Below, one piece after another: positions 1 through 8,029 of a DNA stretch of 15,722 nucleotides. Under the pieces are notes generated by a model. The model was not told the origin of the DNA. It saw only the letters and a program-made list of their open reading frames with translations, and did no database searches. This DNA comes from Christiangramia sp. GTDB lineage: Bacteria; Bacteroidota; Bacteroidia; Flavobacteriales; Flavobacteriaceae. Each line of letters starts with the position of its first letter. Position 1 is the first letter of the stretch. The DNA lies in contig JAGXII010000190.1 of NCBI GenBank assembly GCA_024635735.1, positions 1 to 15,722 on the forward strand, in the 5' to 3' direction. The translations under genes were made by a program, and so were the position numbers.

Positions 1-95
1 ACAGGGATGCCGTGAATAAAATCATAAAATTTAAACCCCTTTCCCATATTCTAATTCAGAATTATGAGTTGGAAAGTATATTATTTCAGGAATAA
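1..95 (+). CDS. Possible 3' end of an upstream gene (partial)
   Basis: Frame 3 is open from the window edge for 30 codons and ends at TAA (93-95), with the last residues reading NYELESILFQE. The other two plus frames hit stops within the first 20 bases. An open run of this length in AT-rich DNA and a natural-looking hydrophilic end suggest the tail of a gene cut by the window edge. The product cannot be recognised. It would lie about 40 bases upstream of the M20 amidohydrolase on the same strand, so the two could be co-transcribed. This is only modestly supported, because chance could give the same open run. Confidence 0.35.
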   Translation, partial: RDAVNKIIKFKPLSHILIQNYELESILFQE

Positions 96-133
96 TAATG
101 TTTGTAAATTTAAGTCACTAATGAAGAATCAGA

Positions 134-1282
134 ATGCTCGAAAAAATCATAGAACTTAGAAAGCAATTGCATATGCATCCTGAACTATCAGGCAGTGAGA
201 GCAAAACAGCGAAGCTTATAAAAGAATTCGTGCAATCCAATTACAATACTGAGATCATTACTAAACTTGGGGGCAATGGGCTGGCAGTTGTATATGAGCT
301 TCCAGAAGATGGACCATCGGTGATGATTCGTTGCGAACTTGACGCACTTCCAATAGAAGAAGTCAACGAATTCTCCCATAGATCAGCTAAAATGGGTATT
401 TCCCATAAATGCGGTCATGATGGTCATATGGCGATCGTGGCAGGATTGATCATTAAAATTAAAGAAGGAAGTTTTAAAAAGGGGAAAATCATTCTTTTAT
501 TCCAGCCAGCAGAAGAAACTGGTGAAGGCGCCTTTAAAGTCCTCAATGATCCAAAATTCGAAAAATTAAATCCAGATTATGTTTTTGCATTGCATAATAT
601 TCCCGGTTTTCCTGTCAACTCCATAATAAGTGTCCAAAACTGCTTTTCCTCGACCGTGCAGAGTCTGGCAATATATCTCACAGGGAAACAATCTCATGCA
701 TCTGAGCCCGAGAATGGTATCAATCCTGCAACGTCTATTGCTGAGATTATACAACAATTCAATGATCTTAATCAACCGGATATAATTAAACCAACTTTCG
801 CCCTATTAACTCCTGTATATATCAACCTTGGTTCTAAAGATTATGGTATTTCTGCCGGGAAAGGCGAAATACATTTCACTATTAGAACCTCTACAGATGA
901 CATGATGCAAAGGTTAAAGGAAAAACTTATGGAAATCGCTGGTAATATTTGTAAGGAAGAGCGATTACAATTAAAAACAGACTGGTTCGATTATTTCCCT
1001 GCCTCAATGAATCATGAGGAGTGTAATGATCTAATAATAAAAACAGCCAGTCAAAATAATTATGATCTTATTATAAAGGATCATCCTTTCAGATTTGGTG
1101 AAGATTTTGGTTGGTTCTCAAAAAAAACAAAATCGGCGATGTTCGGCCTTGGTGCCGGAACAAATTCACCTGCCCTGCATCATTCTGATTATGATTTTCC
1201 GGATGAAATTATCGAAACTGGCATTAACATGTTTTCAGGTATCATAGAGAATCTTATGGTTGGAGCCAGGGCTACTAAGTAG
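134..1282 (+). CDS. M20D-family amidohydrolase / metallopeptidase
   Basis: This 382-residue protein has the hallmarks of the M20D branch (hippurate hydrolase, N-acyl-amino-acid or IAA-amino-acid amidohydrolases), cytosolic metal-dependent enzymes that hydrolyse N-acyl amide bonds. Visible signatures are the N-terminal LHMHPELSGSE (residues 12-22), the CELDALPIEE strand (67-76), the metal-site CGHDGH (93-98), PAEETGEG with the acidic base and ligand (125-132), the HN pair (154-155), a lid/dimerisation domain opening with GKQSHASEPENGINP (184-198), and a C-terminal HHSDYDFPDE that supplies the last His ligand. The length is normal for the family and there is no signal peptide. The ATG at 134 is used because the ATG at 121 is out of frame and the protein begins right before the conserved LHxHPE block. 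The substrate cannot be assigned from sequence. It ends with TAG, convergent with the EF-G-like gene 73 bp away. Confidence 0.9.
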   Translation: MLEKIIELRKQLHMHPELSGSESKTAKLIKEFVQSNYNTEIITKLGGNGLAVVYELPEDGPSVMIRCELDALPIEEVNEFSHRSAKMGISHKCGHDGHMAIVAGLIIKIKEGSFKKGKIILLFQPAEETGEGAFKVLNDPKFEKLNPDYVFALHNIPGFPVNSIISVQNCFSSTVQSLAIYLTGKQSHASEPENGINPATSIAEIIQQFNDLNQPDIIKPTFALLTPVYINLGSKDYGISAGKGEIHFTIRTSTDDMMQRLKEKLMEIAGNICKEERLQLKTDWFDYFPASMNHEECNDLIIKTASQNNYDLIIKDHPFRFGEDFGWFSKKTKSAMFGLGAGTNSPALHHSDYDFPDEIIETGINMFSGIIENLMVGARATK

Positions 1283-1355
1283 TAATACTGGCTCTATTTC
1301 TTCCCGGAATCCTGAATAATCGCGGGCTATTCCTGAAATTAAAAAAACCAGTACT

Positions 1356-3464
1356 TTATGATGCAGTGTTTACCAGTTCGTTTTGAATATTTGCCGGTAC
1401 TGGTTGATAGGACGAAAAACTGGATTTAAAAGTAGCCCGTCCCTGAGTAAGAGAACGGAGATTTGTGGAAAAACCAAACAGTTCTGCCTCCGGAGCGATA
1501 CATTTTAAAATCTGATAATTATCGTTACTTTCTACTCCTTTTATCATGGATCTTCTCGATTGAAGATCAGTCATAATATTTCCTACCATCTCGTCCGGAA
1601 CTTTTACTGTTAACTCGAGTGTGGGCTCGAGTAATTTTGGATTCGCATTTAAAAAGGCCTCCCTGAACGCATGGGCTCCGGCAATTTTAAAGGAAATATC
1701 ATTAGAGTCTACAGAGTGCATTTTACCATCATAAACCATCACCCGTACATCCCGAATGTAGGAACCGGTAAGTGGCCCCTCCTCCATCACCTCCAGAATT
1801 CCCTTCATGATAGATGGCAGATATCGCTGGTCGATAGCTCCGCCAACGATACAATTATAAAAGATAAGTTTTCCGCCCCACGGCAAGTCTACTTCTTCAT
1901 TACCCCGTATACTGAAGCCTTCTGGTTCAGGCATTCCTTCCTGCCATGGTTCTATCTTCATATGTACCTGTGCGAACTGTCCTGCACCACCCGATTGTTT
2001 TTTATGACGATAATTGGCGGTTGAGGATCTTTGTATAGTTTCCCTGAAGGCAATTTTAGGTTTTTCAAAACTTACTTCTATTCCATAGATATTATTCAGC
2101 ATCCACTCCACAATTGCCAGTTGTAATTCACCCTGGCAGGCAACGATCAACTGTTTACCTTCTTTGGAATAGGTAATTACTACCGTTGGATCCTGGCTAT
2201 GAATCTTCCTTAAAGCTTCGTTGAGTTTTTCCTCATCTTTATTATTTATTGCCGAAATAGCTTTCCGGTACCTGGGTTGAGGATACTGTATAGGTTTAAT
2301 TTCCACTTCTTCACCCGGTGGTGAAAGGGTGTCATTCGTTTCTGTAAACTTTAATTTCAAGGTTGCTCCAATATCCCCCACAGTAAGTTTATTCACCGGT
2401 TTCCTGTCATTACCATCCATAATAAAAAGCTGGTTCAGGGTTTCAGTTTCCCCGTTTCTGGAATTAACGAGTTTATCATTAGTTTTTACTTCTCCCCTTT
2501 TCACTTTAAAGAATGTGAGCTGTCCCAGGTTGGGTTGATGAACGGTTTTAAAAACAAAGAGCGCTGTTGGAGCTTCTTTTTCAGGAAATATATCTTTACC
2601 GTCGGTACTTTGTTCCGGTTCAAGATCGGCTGCCGAAGGAGCCACATTGTCTATAAAGCCCATTAGCCTGCCGCTACCCATATCATTCAAGGCCGATATG
2701 CAGAATACGGGAAACAGTTCATGATTAAGCATCCCAGCTTTAATTCCTTTTCGCATTTCATCTTCATTAAGAGTGCCTTTCTCAAAGAATAATTCCATCA
2801 ATTCCTCATCATTCTCCGCAGCCTTTTCAACTAATTCATTATGCAGGAAAGCCGCAGTTTCTTTCTGTTCCTCCGGAATATCCAGTTTTTGAGGTTTCCC
2901 TCCATCCGGAGAAAATTTATACATCTTCATTTTTAAAACATCTACAATGCATTGAGAGCGATCTATTACCAGGGGATATTGAACCTTTATTGCGTTGTTC
3001 CCGACAAGACTTTTAATGCTTTTAAAACTTTCTTCAAAATTCGCGCTGGGATGATCTATTTGATTTATCACAAACAATGAAGGTTTACGATATTTATCAA
3101 TATAGCTCCAAATGATCTCTGTTCCCACCTCTACTCCATGCTGCGCATTTAGAATAGTAACTATTGTATCGGCTACTCTTATTGAGGAAATGATCTCCCC
3201 GATGAAATCATCCAGTCCCGGGGTATCTATAATATTGATTTTGTAATTACGCCACTCGGTATGAAGCGGGGTAGCAAAAACCGAATTTCCTTTTTCATGT
3301 TCTATTTCGTTGTAATCTGATACGGTATTCCCCGATTCTACCGATCCTCTTCTGTTCAACAGGCCAGCTTCGAATAACATTGTTTCGGCCAATGTAGTTT
3401 TCCCGCTGTTATGTGCTCCAACAAAGACTACATTTTTGATGTGCTTGTCATCGTAGATTTTCAT
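1356..3464 (-). CDS. EF-G-like translation factor paralog lacking the catalytic His
   Basis: This 702-residue protein has the full EF-G layout: G domain, domain II, and domains III-V with QSGGAGQFAQV and a domain IV tip-like region HSVDSNDISFKIAGA. The P-loop GAHNSGKTT (16-24) and DTPG (80-83) are present. Three G-domain features differ from housekeeping EF-G. The residue after DTPG is Leu84 where EF-G has the catalytic His of DTPGHVDF. The switch I RGIT motif reads KGNS (58-61), with Ser for Thr. The G4 motif is NQID (134-137) instead of NKxD. Known family context: Bacteroidota carry a second EF-G, and one such paralog in Bacteroides has been described as supporting translation without GTPase activity. 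The substitutions here fit a weak or absent GTPase, which is an inference. Start ATG at 3464 places the P-loop at the usual position. It is monocistronic: about 200 bp separate it from the MFS gene upstream. On the minus strand a T7 run follows the stop (about 1341-1347), but no convincing hairpin precedes it. Confidence 0.93.
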   Translation of the reverse strand: MKIYDDKHIKNVVFVGAHNSGKTTLAETMLFEAGLLNRRGSVESGNTVSDYNEIEHEKGNSVFATPLHTEWRNYKINIIDTPGLDDFIGEIISSIRVADTIVTILNAQHGVEVGTEIIWSYIDKYRKPSLFVINQIDHPSANFEESFKSIKSLVGNNAIKVQYPLVIDRSQCIVDVLKMKMYKFSPDGGKPQKLDIPEEQKETAAFLHNELVEKAAENDEELMELFFEKGTLNEDEMRKGIKAGMLNHELFPVFCISALNDMGSGRLMGFIDNVAPSAADLEPEQSTDGKDIFPEKEAPTALFVFKTVHQPNLGQLTFFKVKRGEVKTNDKLVNSRNGETETLNQLFIMDGNDRKPVNKLTVGDIGATLKLKFTETNDTLSPPGEEVEIKPIQYPQPRYRKAISAINNKDEEKLNEALRKIHSQDPTVVITYSKEGKQLIVACQGELQLAIVEWMLNNIYGIEVSFEKPKIAFRETIQRSSTANYRHKKQSGGAGQFAQVHMKIEPWQEGMPEPEGFSIRGNEEVDLPWGGKLIFYNCIVGGAIDQRYLPSIMKGILEVMEEGPLTGSYIRDVRVMVYDGKMHSVDSNDISFKIAGAHAFREAFLNANPKLLEPTLELTVKVPDEMVGNIMTDLQSRRSMIKGVESNDNYQILKCIAPEAELFGFSTNLRSLTQGRATFKSSFSSYQPVPANIQNELVNTAS

Positions 3465-3662
3465 TATCGAATATTTTTAGGTGAACACTAAGTGAATGCT
3501 GCAATTTCCCGGTCTAAAGGCTATAAATATGGAAGTTTTCATAAATACAGGATTTGCTCTATTAAAGATAAAGAATCCTTCAATAAAATCTTTCATTTTT
3601 ATCCTGAAGACACCATTTTATGATTTTCATCAGTAGATGATGATAAAAAGGGAAATAAACAG

Positions 3663-4937
3663 CTATGGAGTTTCTTCATTTTCATGATCTTCTATATCCT
3701 TTCTAAGGTCAAGTTTCCTGAAGCTCGGGAAAATAGCACCCATCCCTAAAACGGTTATTAAAGTCATGGTGCCGCCAAAAATAACGGCATTTACTGTTCC
3801 CATTAATTTCGCGGTTACCCCACTTTCAAAAGCTCCAAGCTCGTTAGATGAACCTACAAAAATGGAGTTTACGGAAGACACCCTGCCCCGCATATGATCC
3901 GGAGTTTTAAGTTGAAGTATAGTTTGCCTGATCACCATAGAAATTCCATCGGTCACTCCACTAAGGAATAGTGCGATCACAGAAATCCAGAATATTTCTG
4001 ACACCCCAAATAATATAATGCAAAGGCCGAAACCAAATACCGCAGTAAGGAGCTTCATTCCTGCTTTTTTATTAAGCGGATAATAGGCCGAAGTAAACAT
4101 GATTATTACCGCTCCAACTGCCGGAGCAGCGCGTAAAATTCCGAAGCCCTCTGCTCCTACTTTCAGAATATCCTGGGCAAAAACAGGCAAAAGTGCTACC
4201 GCACCTCCAAATAAAACCGCGAACATATCCAAAGCGATCGCACCAAAAATCACTTTCGAATTATAAACATACCTAACTCCTTCCTTTAAACTCTTCATCA
4301 TCGGTTCTCCTATTTTAGGGTTCAGAATAGGCTTTTTTGATATTTGTGTAAGTCCCAGAAGCGCTATGGCTGAAAAGCCAAATATGATACACATAGACCA
4401 GTGTACTCCTATCCAGTGAATGCTAAATCCGGCAAGTGCGGGACCAAGCACAGCCGCAAGCTGCCAGACCGAACTGTTCCAGGTAGCGGCATTTGGATAA
4501 ACTTTTTTAGGTACAATAAGTGCGAAAAGGGAAAAATTTGTAGGTCCAAGAAAAGCACGAACTATCCCCCCAATAAAAATGAGAAAATAGATCGAGTATA
4601 AAATGAAATGTTTTGAAAGTCCGGCAGTTATTCTGGGCCAGGTAAGCATGAAAAGCCCAAAACTAATCACCGAAAAGCCAAGAAGGCATTTGAGTAACAG
4701 CCCTTTCTTCTCTTTTTGATCCACAATATGTCCGGCAAATAAAGCAAGGGAAACCGCCGGAATTACCTCCATTAAACCTATCATTCCAAGCGAGAAGGGA
4801 TCTCTTGTAAGGTTATAAACTTCCCATTCGATCACAATAAACTGCATGGTTCTGGCGAATACGAATGCGAAACGGACTAATAAAAACGTCCGGAATTCTC
4901 CATATCGCAAGGCTGCGTAAGGATCTTTTTTGGGCAT
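3663..4937 (-). CDS. MFS transporter, EntS/MFS_3-like exporter
   Basis: This 424-residue membrane protein has many hydrophobic helices spread over its whole length, as expected for a 12-helix major facilitator. It starts with DPYAALRYGEFRTFLLVRF, has a loop 2-3 motif-A-like GHIVDQKEKKGLL near residue 70, and carries RGRVSSVNSIFVGSSNELGAFESG in the second half, which is typical of the MFS_3 group (enterobactin exporter EntS and related drug or metabolite exporters). It is presumed to use the proton gradient for export across the inner membrane; the substrate is unknown. The start ATG (4935-4937) is followed directly by the family N-terminus. It ends with TAG. It stands as a single gene, with an upstream intergenic stretch holding a TAAATTTG element and the downstream end of the decayed serine hydrolase. 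Confidence 0.88.
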   Translation of the reverse strand: MPKKDPYAALRYGEFRTFLLVRFAFVFARTMQFIVIEWEVYNLTRDPFSLGMIGLMEVIPAVSLALFAGHIVDQKEKKGLLLKCLLGFSVISFGLFMLTWPRITAGLSKHFILYSIYFLIFIGGIVRAFLGPTNFSLFALIVPKKVYPNAATWNSSVWQLAAVLGPALAGFSIHWIGVHWSMCIIFGFSAIALLGLTQISKKPILNPKIGEPMMKSLKEGVRYVYNSKVIFGAIALDMFAVLFGGAVALLPVFAQDILKVGAEGFGILRAAPAVGAVIIMFTSAYYPLNKKAGMKLLTAVFGFGLCIILFGVSEIFWISVIALFLSGVTDGISMVIRQTILQLKTPDHMRGRVSSVNSIFVGSSNELGAFESGVTAKLMGTVNAVIFGGTMTLITVLGMGAIFPSFRKLDLRKDIEDHENEETP

Positions 4938-4967
4938 ATTGCTGCTTTGATATCAAATTAGAAATTT

Positions 4968-4975
4968 CAAATTTA
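4968..4975 (-). promoter_or_regulatory. Candidate -7 element of the MFS gene
   Basis: The minus strand reads TAAATTTG here, matching the Bacteroidota -7 consensus TAnnTTTG, about 30 bases upstream of the MFS start. No TTG lies at the right distance for a -33 element, so this is a weak candidate. Confidence 0.27.
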
Positions 4976-5030
4976 GGAACAATCTTTTTATAATTAAAAG
5001 GATTAAGTCTTTCAGAATATAGATTATAAG

Positions 5031-5058
5031 TTAATAAAGCCCCGCCAAATGGCGGGGC
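5031..5058 (-). terminator. Intrinsic terminator after the serine hydrolase remnant
   Basis: An 8-bp GC stem, GCCCCGCC / GGCGGGGC with a 4-base loop (5039-5058), is followed on the minus strand by TTTATTAA. It sits 17 bases past the last codon of the decayed serine hydrolase, so it is probably that gene's original terminator. Confidence 0.65.
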
Positions 5059-5075
5059 CTAAAATCACTTTGAAA

Positions 5076-6009
5076 TTATTCTATTTTTCTGGCAGAGGTC
5101 ACATTATCTCCCTGCATAATATCGAGACCTTCCACCTCACCTTCTTCATTTTTATTAAACTTAAGGTTTACCGGAATGCTTTCATTAAAGAATTTATCTT
5201 CCTCTTCAGCAAGGATCTCTATTTTATTCTGTCCTTTACATTGCGCCAAAAGTTTATTCCCTTCAAGGCTAATTTTTACCTTTTCCTCGGGAAGTTAAAT
5301 TTCATTAGTGGTAAAGCCAAAGATTCTGTCGCTGAGCTGATAAGTAGGAAAACCCTTTAAAGTATCGGCATTCCATGCAAAACCATAATTAATTTTCTTC
5401 CCATTATTTAAAAAAGATCCATGAATAGCTTTATCAAGACTTTCTTTGCTTATTAATTTATTGGAATTAATTGCATTCTGCCATATAAGCAAATCATACA
5501 CCGTAGACATAAGAAAACCGCCCGCCTATGGAATTTTCATACTTAAAAAAATCGCATTGATATAACCGTCTTTCCCCGATTGATATCCGGAAGCCCTGTT
5601 TGGAATTATTTCAGCATTACTCTTATAGTAAGTTTATCCAGATCTATAATACGATCTTCTGCTTCTTTGAGTATAAAATATGCAAAAAGCGGTTTTGATA
5701 AAGATGCTCCTTCAAAAATACTATTGGTGTCTACAGGTTCCATAGTCTTATTATTAGAAACTCCAAAAGCATGATGACAAAGGATTTCAGAATCATTGAT
5801 AATGGCTATCGAAAGTCCTGGCCAATGGAATCCATTATATCTTCAATACCTGCTTCAAGTTCTACTTTTCGAATTTTCCGGCCTTCCAGAGTTCGTATAG
5901 CTTTACTATTTAATTGTGCAAAAATACTGTTTAAAATGAAGAGCAAAAAGGTTGCTAATAAAATTGTTCGTTTTGATTGATTAATAATTTTTAGTGATGC
6001 ATCTATCAT
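5076..6009 (-). pseudogene. Serine hydrolase (beta-lactamase/PBP-type class C family), multiply disrupted
   Basis: Reading the minus strand from ATG 6009 gives a signal-peptide-like start (hydrophobic core TILLATFLLFIL, then SIFAQ) and leads into the class C beta-lactamase-like fold in pieces. At about 5822 the frame is lost after DSIG and continues in another frame as PGLSIAIINDSEI, with the SxxK motif SLSK at 5693-5704. Near 5625-5635 another break joins DLDK to YYKSNAEIIPNRASGY, skipping the region that should hold the YxN motif. An in-frame TAG (5526-5528) precedes AGGFLMSTVYDLLIWQNA. The HxG-type site reads LSDRIFGF with Leu at 5334-5336, where family members have His. An in-frame TAA (5295-5297) falls in FTTNEI*LPEEKV, where Tyr is expected. 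The same frame then runs through a C-terminal domain (ISLEGNKLLAQ...DNVTSARKIE) to TAA at 5076, with a likely deletion just after EEKV. Intact relatives are exported serine hydrolases or peptidases. This copy cannot make an active enzyme. Confidence 0.85.
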
Positions 6010-6061
6010 CTATTCATTGACAAAATGAAACGGGAAAGGTTACAGGACTTCGGTTTTACAT

Positions 6062-6092
6062 AAAAAACCTCCTGAATATAATCAGGAGGTTT
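6062..6092 (-). terminator. Strong intrinsic terminator after the AI-2E-family gene
   Basis: An 11-bp inverted repeat (AAACCTCCTGA / TCAGGAGGTTT, 6-base loop) is followed on the minus strand by six T residues. It lies 22 bases past the stop at 6114 and ends the AI-2E-family transcript. Confidence 0.85.
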
Positions 6093-6113
6093 ACTTATAA
6101 CGTGAAAAACTTA

Positions 6114-7194
6114 TTATTCTCTCTCCTGAAAATTTTCCTTACTTAGTAAAATTCCTAATAACTCAAATTCTTTGATATTCAGAAGCACCATCGTAATTAT
6201 TCCCATTAACGGAACGGCAAGGATCATCCCTATAATTCCCCACACCATATTTCCTATAATCACCACCAGAATAATGAAAAACGGATGGACATCTACTTTA
6301 TCCCCAACCACATATGGTTGAATGGAGCATATAACTTTCAACAAACTGTGTAACGGTAAAGGTTAAAAGAATACCCGCCAGGGTCATCAAGGTTCCGCCA
6401 GAGAGAAAACCAAATACCACGGCCATAATGAAAGCAATTACATTTCCGAAGTAAGGAATTATGGTGAGTAGCGCCGCGATCACACTAACAAGAATATAGT
6501 TATGCACTCCCGATAATCCCAGCCCGATCGAGTAAAGTACTGCCAGAATACCCATGAGCAACAGTTTTCCGCTAAGATACTGCGGCATCACTTTTATAGA
6601 TTTTGATATCACTTTTTTTACTTTCGGTCGTCTTTGATCGGGAAATACATTTATTAGAAAATCTTTAAAAATTCTTCGATAAGCAAGTAAAAAGAAAATG
6701 TAGATAAATGTGAGAAGATAATTGGCTATTGTACTCATTACCCCGCCCATGAATTTACTTATTTTCTCTCCATTACCTTTTCCCGATATCATTCTGTCTC
6801 CCTCCTGCTGTATTTGAGTTAATTTGTCTTCGGTTAGCGGAGTGCTTTTAATCGCAAAATCTTTGAGTTTTTCGATTTTCGGCTTCAGGTTTTCCTTTAA
6901 CTGCGGCCAGTTTTCGGTGAAACTCTTTATTTGAAGGGAAACAAGAAATATCAGTCCGAAGGAAACTAATAATAAAAATAAACTGCTGAGCGCAGCGGCG
7001 AGTGTTCTTTTTATCACTTTTTCCATCCAGTTAGATACGGGCAACATAATTAGGCTTAATACAATAGCCACAAATAAAGGAGCGAAAAACGTCTTGGTTT
7101 TAGCCAGTCCAAGAAATAAAAAATAAACCAGAATAATTGAAACAGTAGCTATTACTAAAATTTTCTTACGGGATACCATTTGGTTGGGTTTCAT
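6114..7194 (-). pseudogene. AI-2E-family transporter (PerM-like permease), frameshifted
   Basis: The first reading frame gives about 298 residues with repeated hydrophobic helices, a long charged loop (LKENLKPKIEKLKDF...), and the family core LLTIIPYFGNVIAFIMAV. It stops shortly after TQFVESYMLH. The remainder, QPYVVGDKVDVHPFFIILVVIIGNMVWGIIGMILAVP, is in the next frame and runs to the stop at 6114. The join lies at 6318-6326, where the minus strand reads CTCCATTCAACC; removing 4 bases (or 1 base, leaving one extra codon) restores ESYMLQPYVVGDKV, the normal family sequence. The repaired protein would be about 360 residues, a usual length. The ATG at 7194 (MKPNQMVSRKK) is preferred to the TTG at 7203. 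The truncated product lacks the last helices, so function is doubtful unless the frameshift is a sequencing error. Family members are multi-helix inner-membrane permeases; the substrate is not known here. Confidence 0.82.
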
Positions 7195-7228
7195 ATTCCT
7201 CAATATCGGAAATGTTTTAAAGAGGTTA

Positions 7229-7247
7229 TATTAAAGAAATCAAAAAG
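7229..7247. repeat. 19-nt direct repeat, copy 1
   Basis: The sequence TATTAAAGAAATCAAAAAG is found identically at 7964-7982 in the same orientation. This copy lies just upstream of the AI-2E-family gene. The pair brackets a segment of about 0.7 kb that holds the small secreted-protein gene. Confidence 0.6.
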
Positions 7248-7273
7248 AGCACTGAATTTTCCTTTTAAATAGC

Positions 7274-7299
7274 AAAAAGCACGGAATTTCCGTGCTTTT
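7274..7299 (-). terminator. Bidirectional-looking intrinsic terminator
   Basis: The stem GCACGGAA / TTCCGTGC is extended by flanking A4/T4 runs that also pair, giving T-runs on both strands. It lies about 20 bases past the stop at 7319 of the minus-strand small protein and separates it from the AI-2E-family gene. Confidence 0.75.
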
Positions 7300-7318
7300 C
7301 CCCCAATTAAAATAAACC

Positions 7319-7744
7319 TTAGGATTCTGGTGTATAGTCAAGGTTCAATTTTACCTTTTTACTTGCGGTACCGTTATTAAGATAAATACTGTAAAGATTT
7401 TGAGTGGTTTTCGAACATCCATGATAAATTGTTAAATACCTATTATCCCCGATTTTACAACCTTCATATTCTCTCATAATCTTTTTGACAATACTTATTG
7501 GAAGTTTTACTCCTCGATATTTTGCCCTGGACCAAAAAATTTCTCCCTCTCCTTTATAAAAAGTTTGGATGTTTCCTTTATTGGTTCTAAAAAGTACTTC
7601 ATACTTAGAGAAGTTGTCATAATTCAATAATTTCTTTATATCAAATGAGGCGACGCTTTTCTGAAATTTTAAAACTTCAGATGTAACAAAGTCATTTTGT
7701 ACTACCTCCAAATATTCAATGCGCTGCAAGTGATATAGGTTCAT
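7319..7744 (-). CDS. Hypothetical protein, body of a probably secreted protein
   Basis: The 141-residue reading frame, starting at ATG 7744, matches no family I recognise. It is mixed charged and aromatic, with two Cys residues (in YEGCKIGDNRYL and IYHGCSKTTQN) that could form a disulfide, and no membrane helix of its own. Immediately upstream, a signal-peptide-coding frame (7741-7818) ends in TGA overlapping this ATG (ATATGA). One extra A in the A6 tract at 7750-7755 would fuse the two into a continuous exported protein of about 166 residues. The likeliest reading is that this ORF is the mature part of a secreted protein now out of frame with its signal. A cytosolic protein starting at 7744 by translational coupling is the alternative. 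The gene has its own terminator and is bracketed by the 19-nt direct repeats. Confidence 0.6.
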   Translation of the reverse strand: MNLYHLQRIEYLEVVQNDFVTSEVLKFQKSVASFDIKKLLNYDNFSKYEVLFRTNKGNIQTFYKGEGEIFWSRAKYRGVKLPISIVKKIMREYEGCKIGDNRYLTIYHGCSKTTQNLYSIYLNNGTASKKVKLNLDYTPES

Positions 7745-7818
7745 ATTTCTTTTTTGAATTGTGAATGTCCCACACTAATAGCCCCCATGAGGAACAAACT
7801 GATGATGAAAGTTTTCAT
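7741..7818 (-). pseudogene. Out-of-frame signal peptide for the downstream secreted protein
   Basis: The minus strand from ATG 7818 encodes 25 residues: MKT, then the hydrophobic core FIISLFLMGAISVG, then HSQ and FKKEI, ending at TGA. This is a textbook Sec signal peptide with a plausible cleavage site after HSQ or GHS. It is too short to be a protein by itself. It abuts the 141-residue frame with a shift correctable by one A within the A6 tract (7750-7755), so it is best read as the 5' part of that gene. Confidence 0.6.
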
Positions 7819-7963
7819 GATTAATGAATGATTTATTCAAAGGTTATAATTTCTTAATCAGAATACTTACACAAAAGATTCAAATACTTCTATTAACCAG
7901 GAAAATAGATAATGAGACTGTTTAAATCATGTATAAATTTTTAGGTCTGCTGAGGATGATCAG

Positions 7964-7982
7964 TATTAAAGAAATCAAAAAG
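7964..7982. repeat. 19-nt direct repeat, copy 2
   Basis: Identical to 7229-7247 and in the same orientation. This copy lies about 50 bases upstream of the CDF transporter start, within the 5' region between the divergent genes. Confidence 0.6.
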
Positions 7983-8029
7983 CCTGTTCTAGTTTGGAGG
8001 ATAATTGTAATTTCAATAAAAAATATTGT

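Noticed and set aside
1283..1355. Terminator between the convergent M20 and EF-G-like genes
   Set aside because: A T7 run exists on the minus strand, but the only pairing upstream (ACCAGTAC with GTACTGGT) needs a loop of about 50 bases inside the coding region. It is not convincing.
1671..2538. Plus-strand ORFs within the EF-G-like gene
   Set aside because: They lie opposite a clean, full-length conserved gene and have no recognisable protein features.
3465..3662. Short inverted repeat TCATCA/TGATGA in the gap after the MFS gene
   Set aside because: It has no T-run on either strand, and the gap shows no gene or clear promoter.
5049..5980. Plus-strand ORFs of 60-100 codons across this region
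   Set aside because: They are antisense to the decayed serine hydrolase, whose minus-strand protein pieces match the family in order.
7994..8029. TTG at 7994 as the CDF start
   Set aside because: The extra 12 residues (LEDNCNFNKKYC) look unlike the family, and an ATG at 8030 opens the typical N-terminus.
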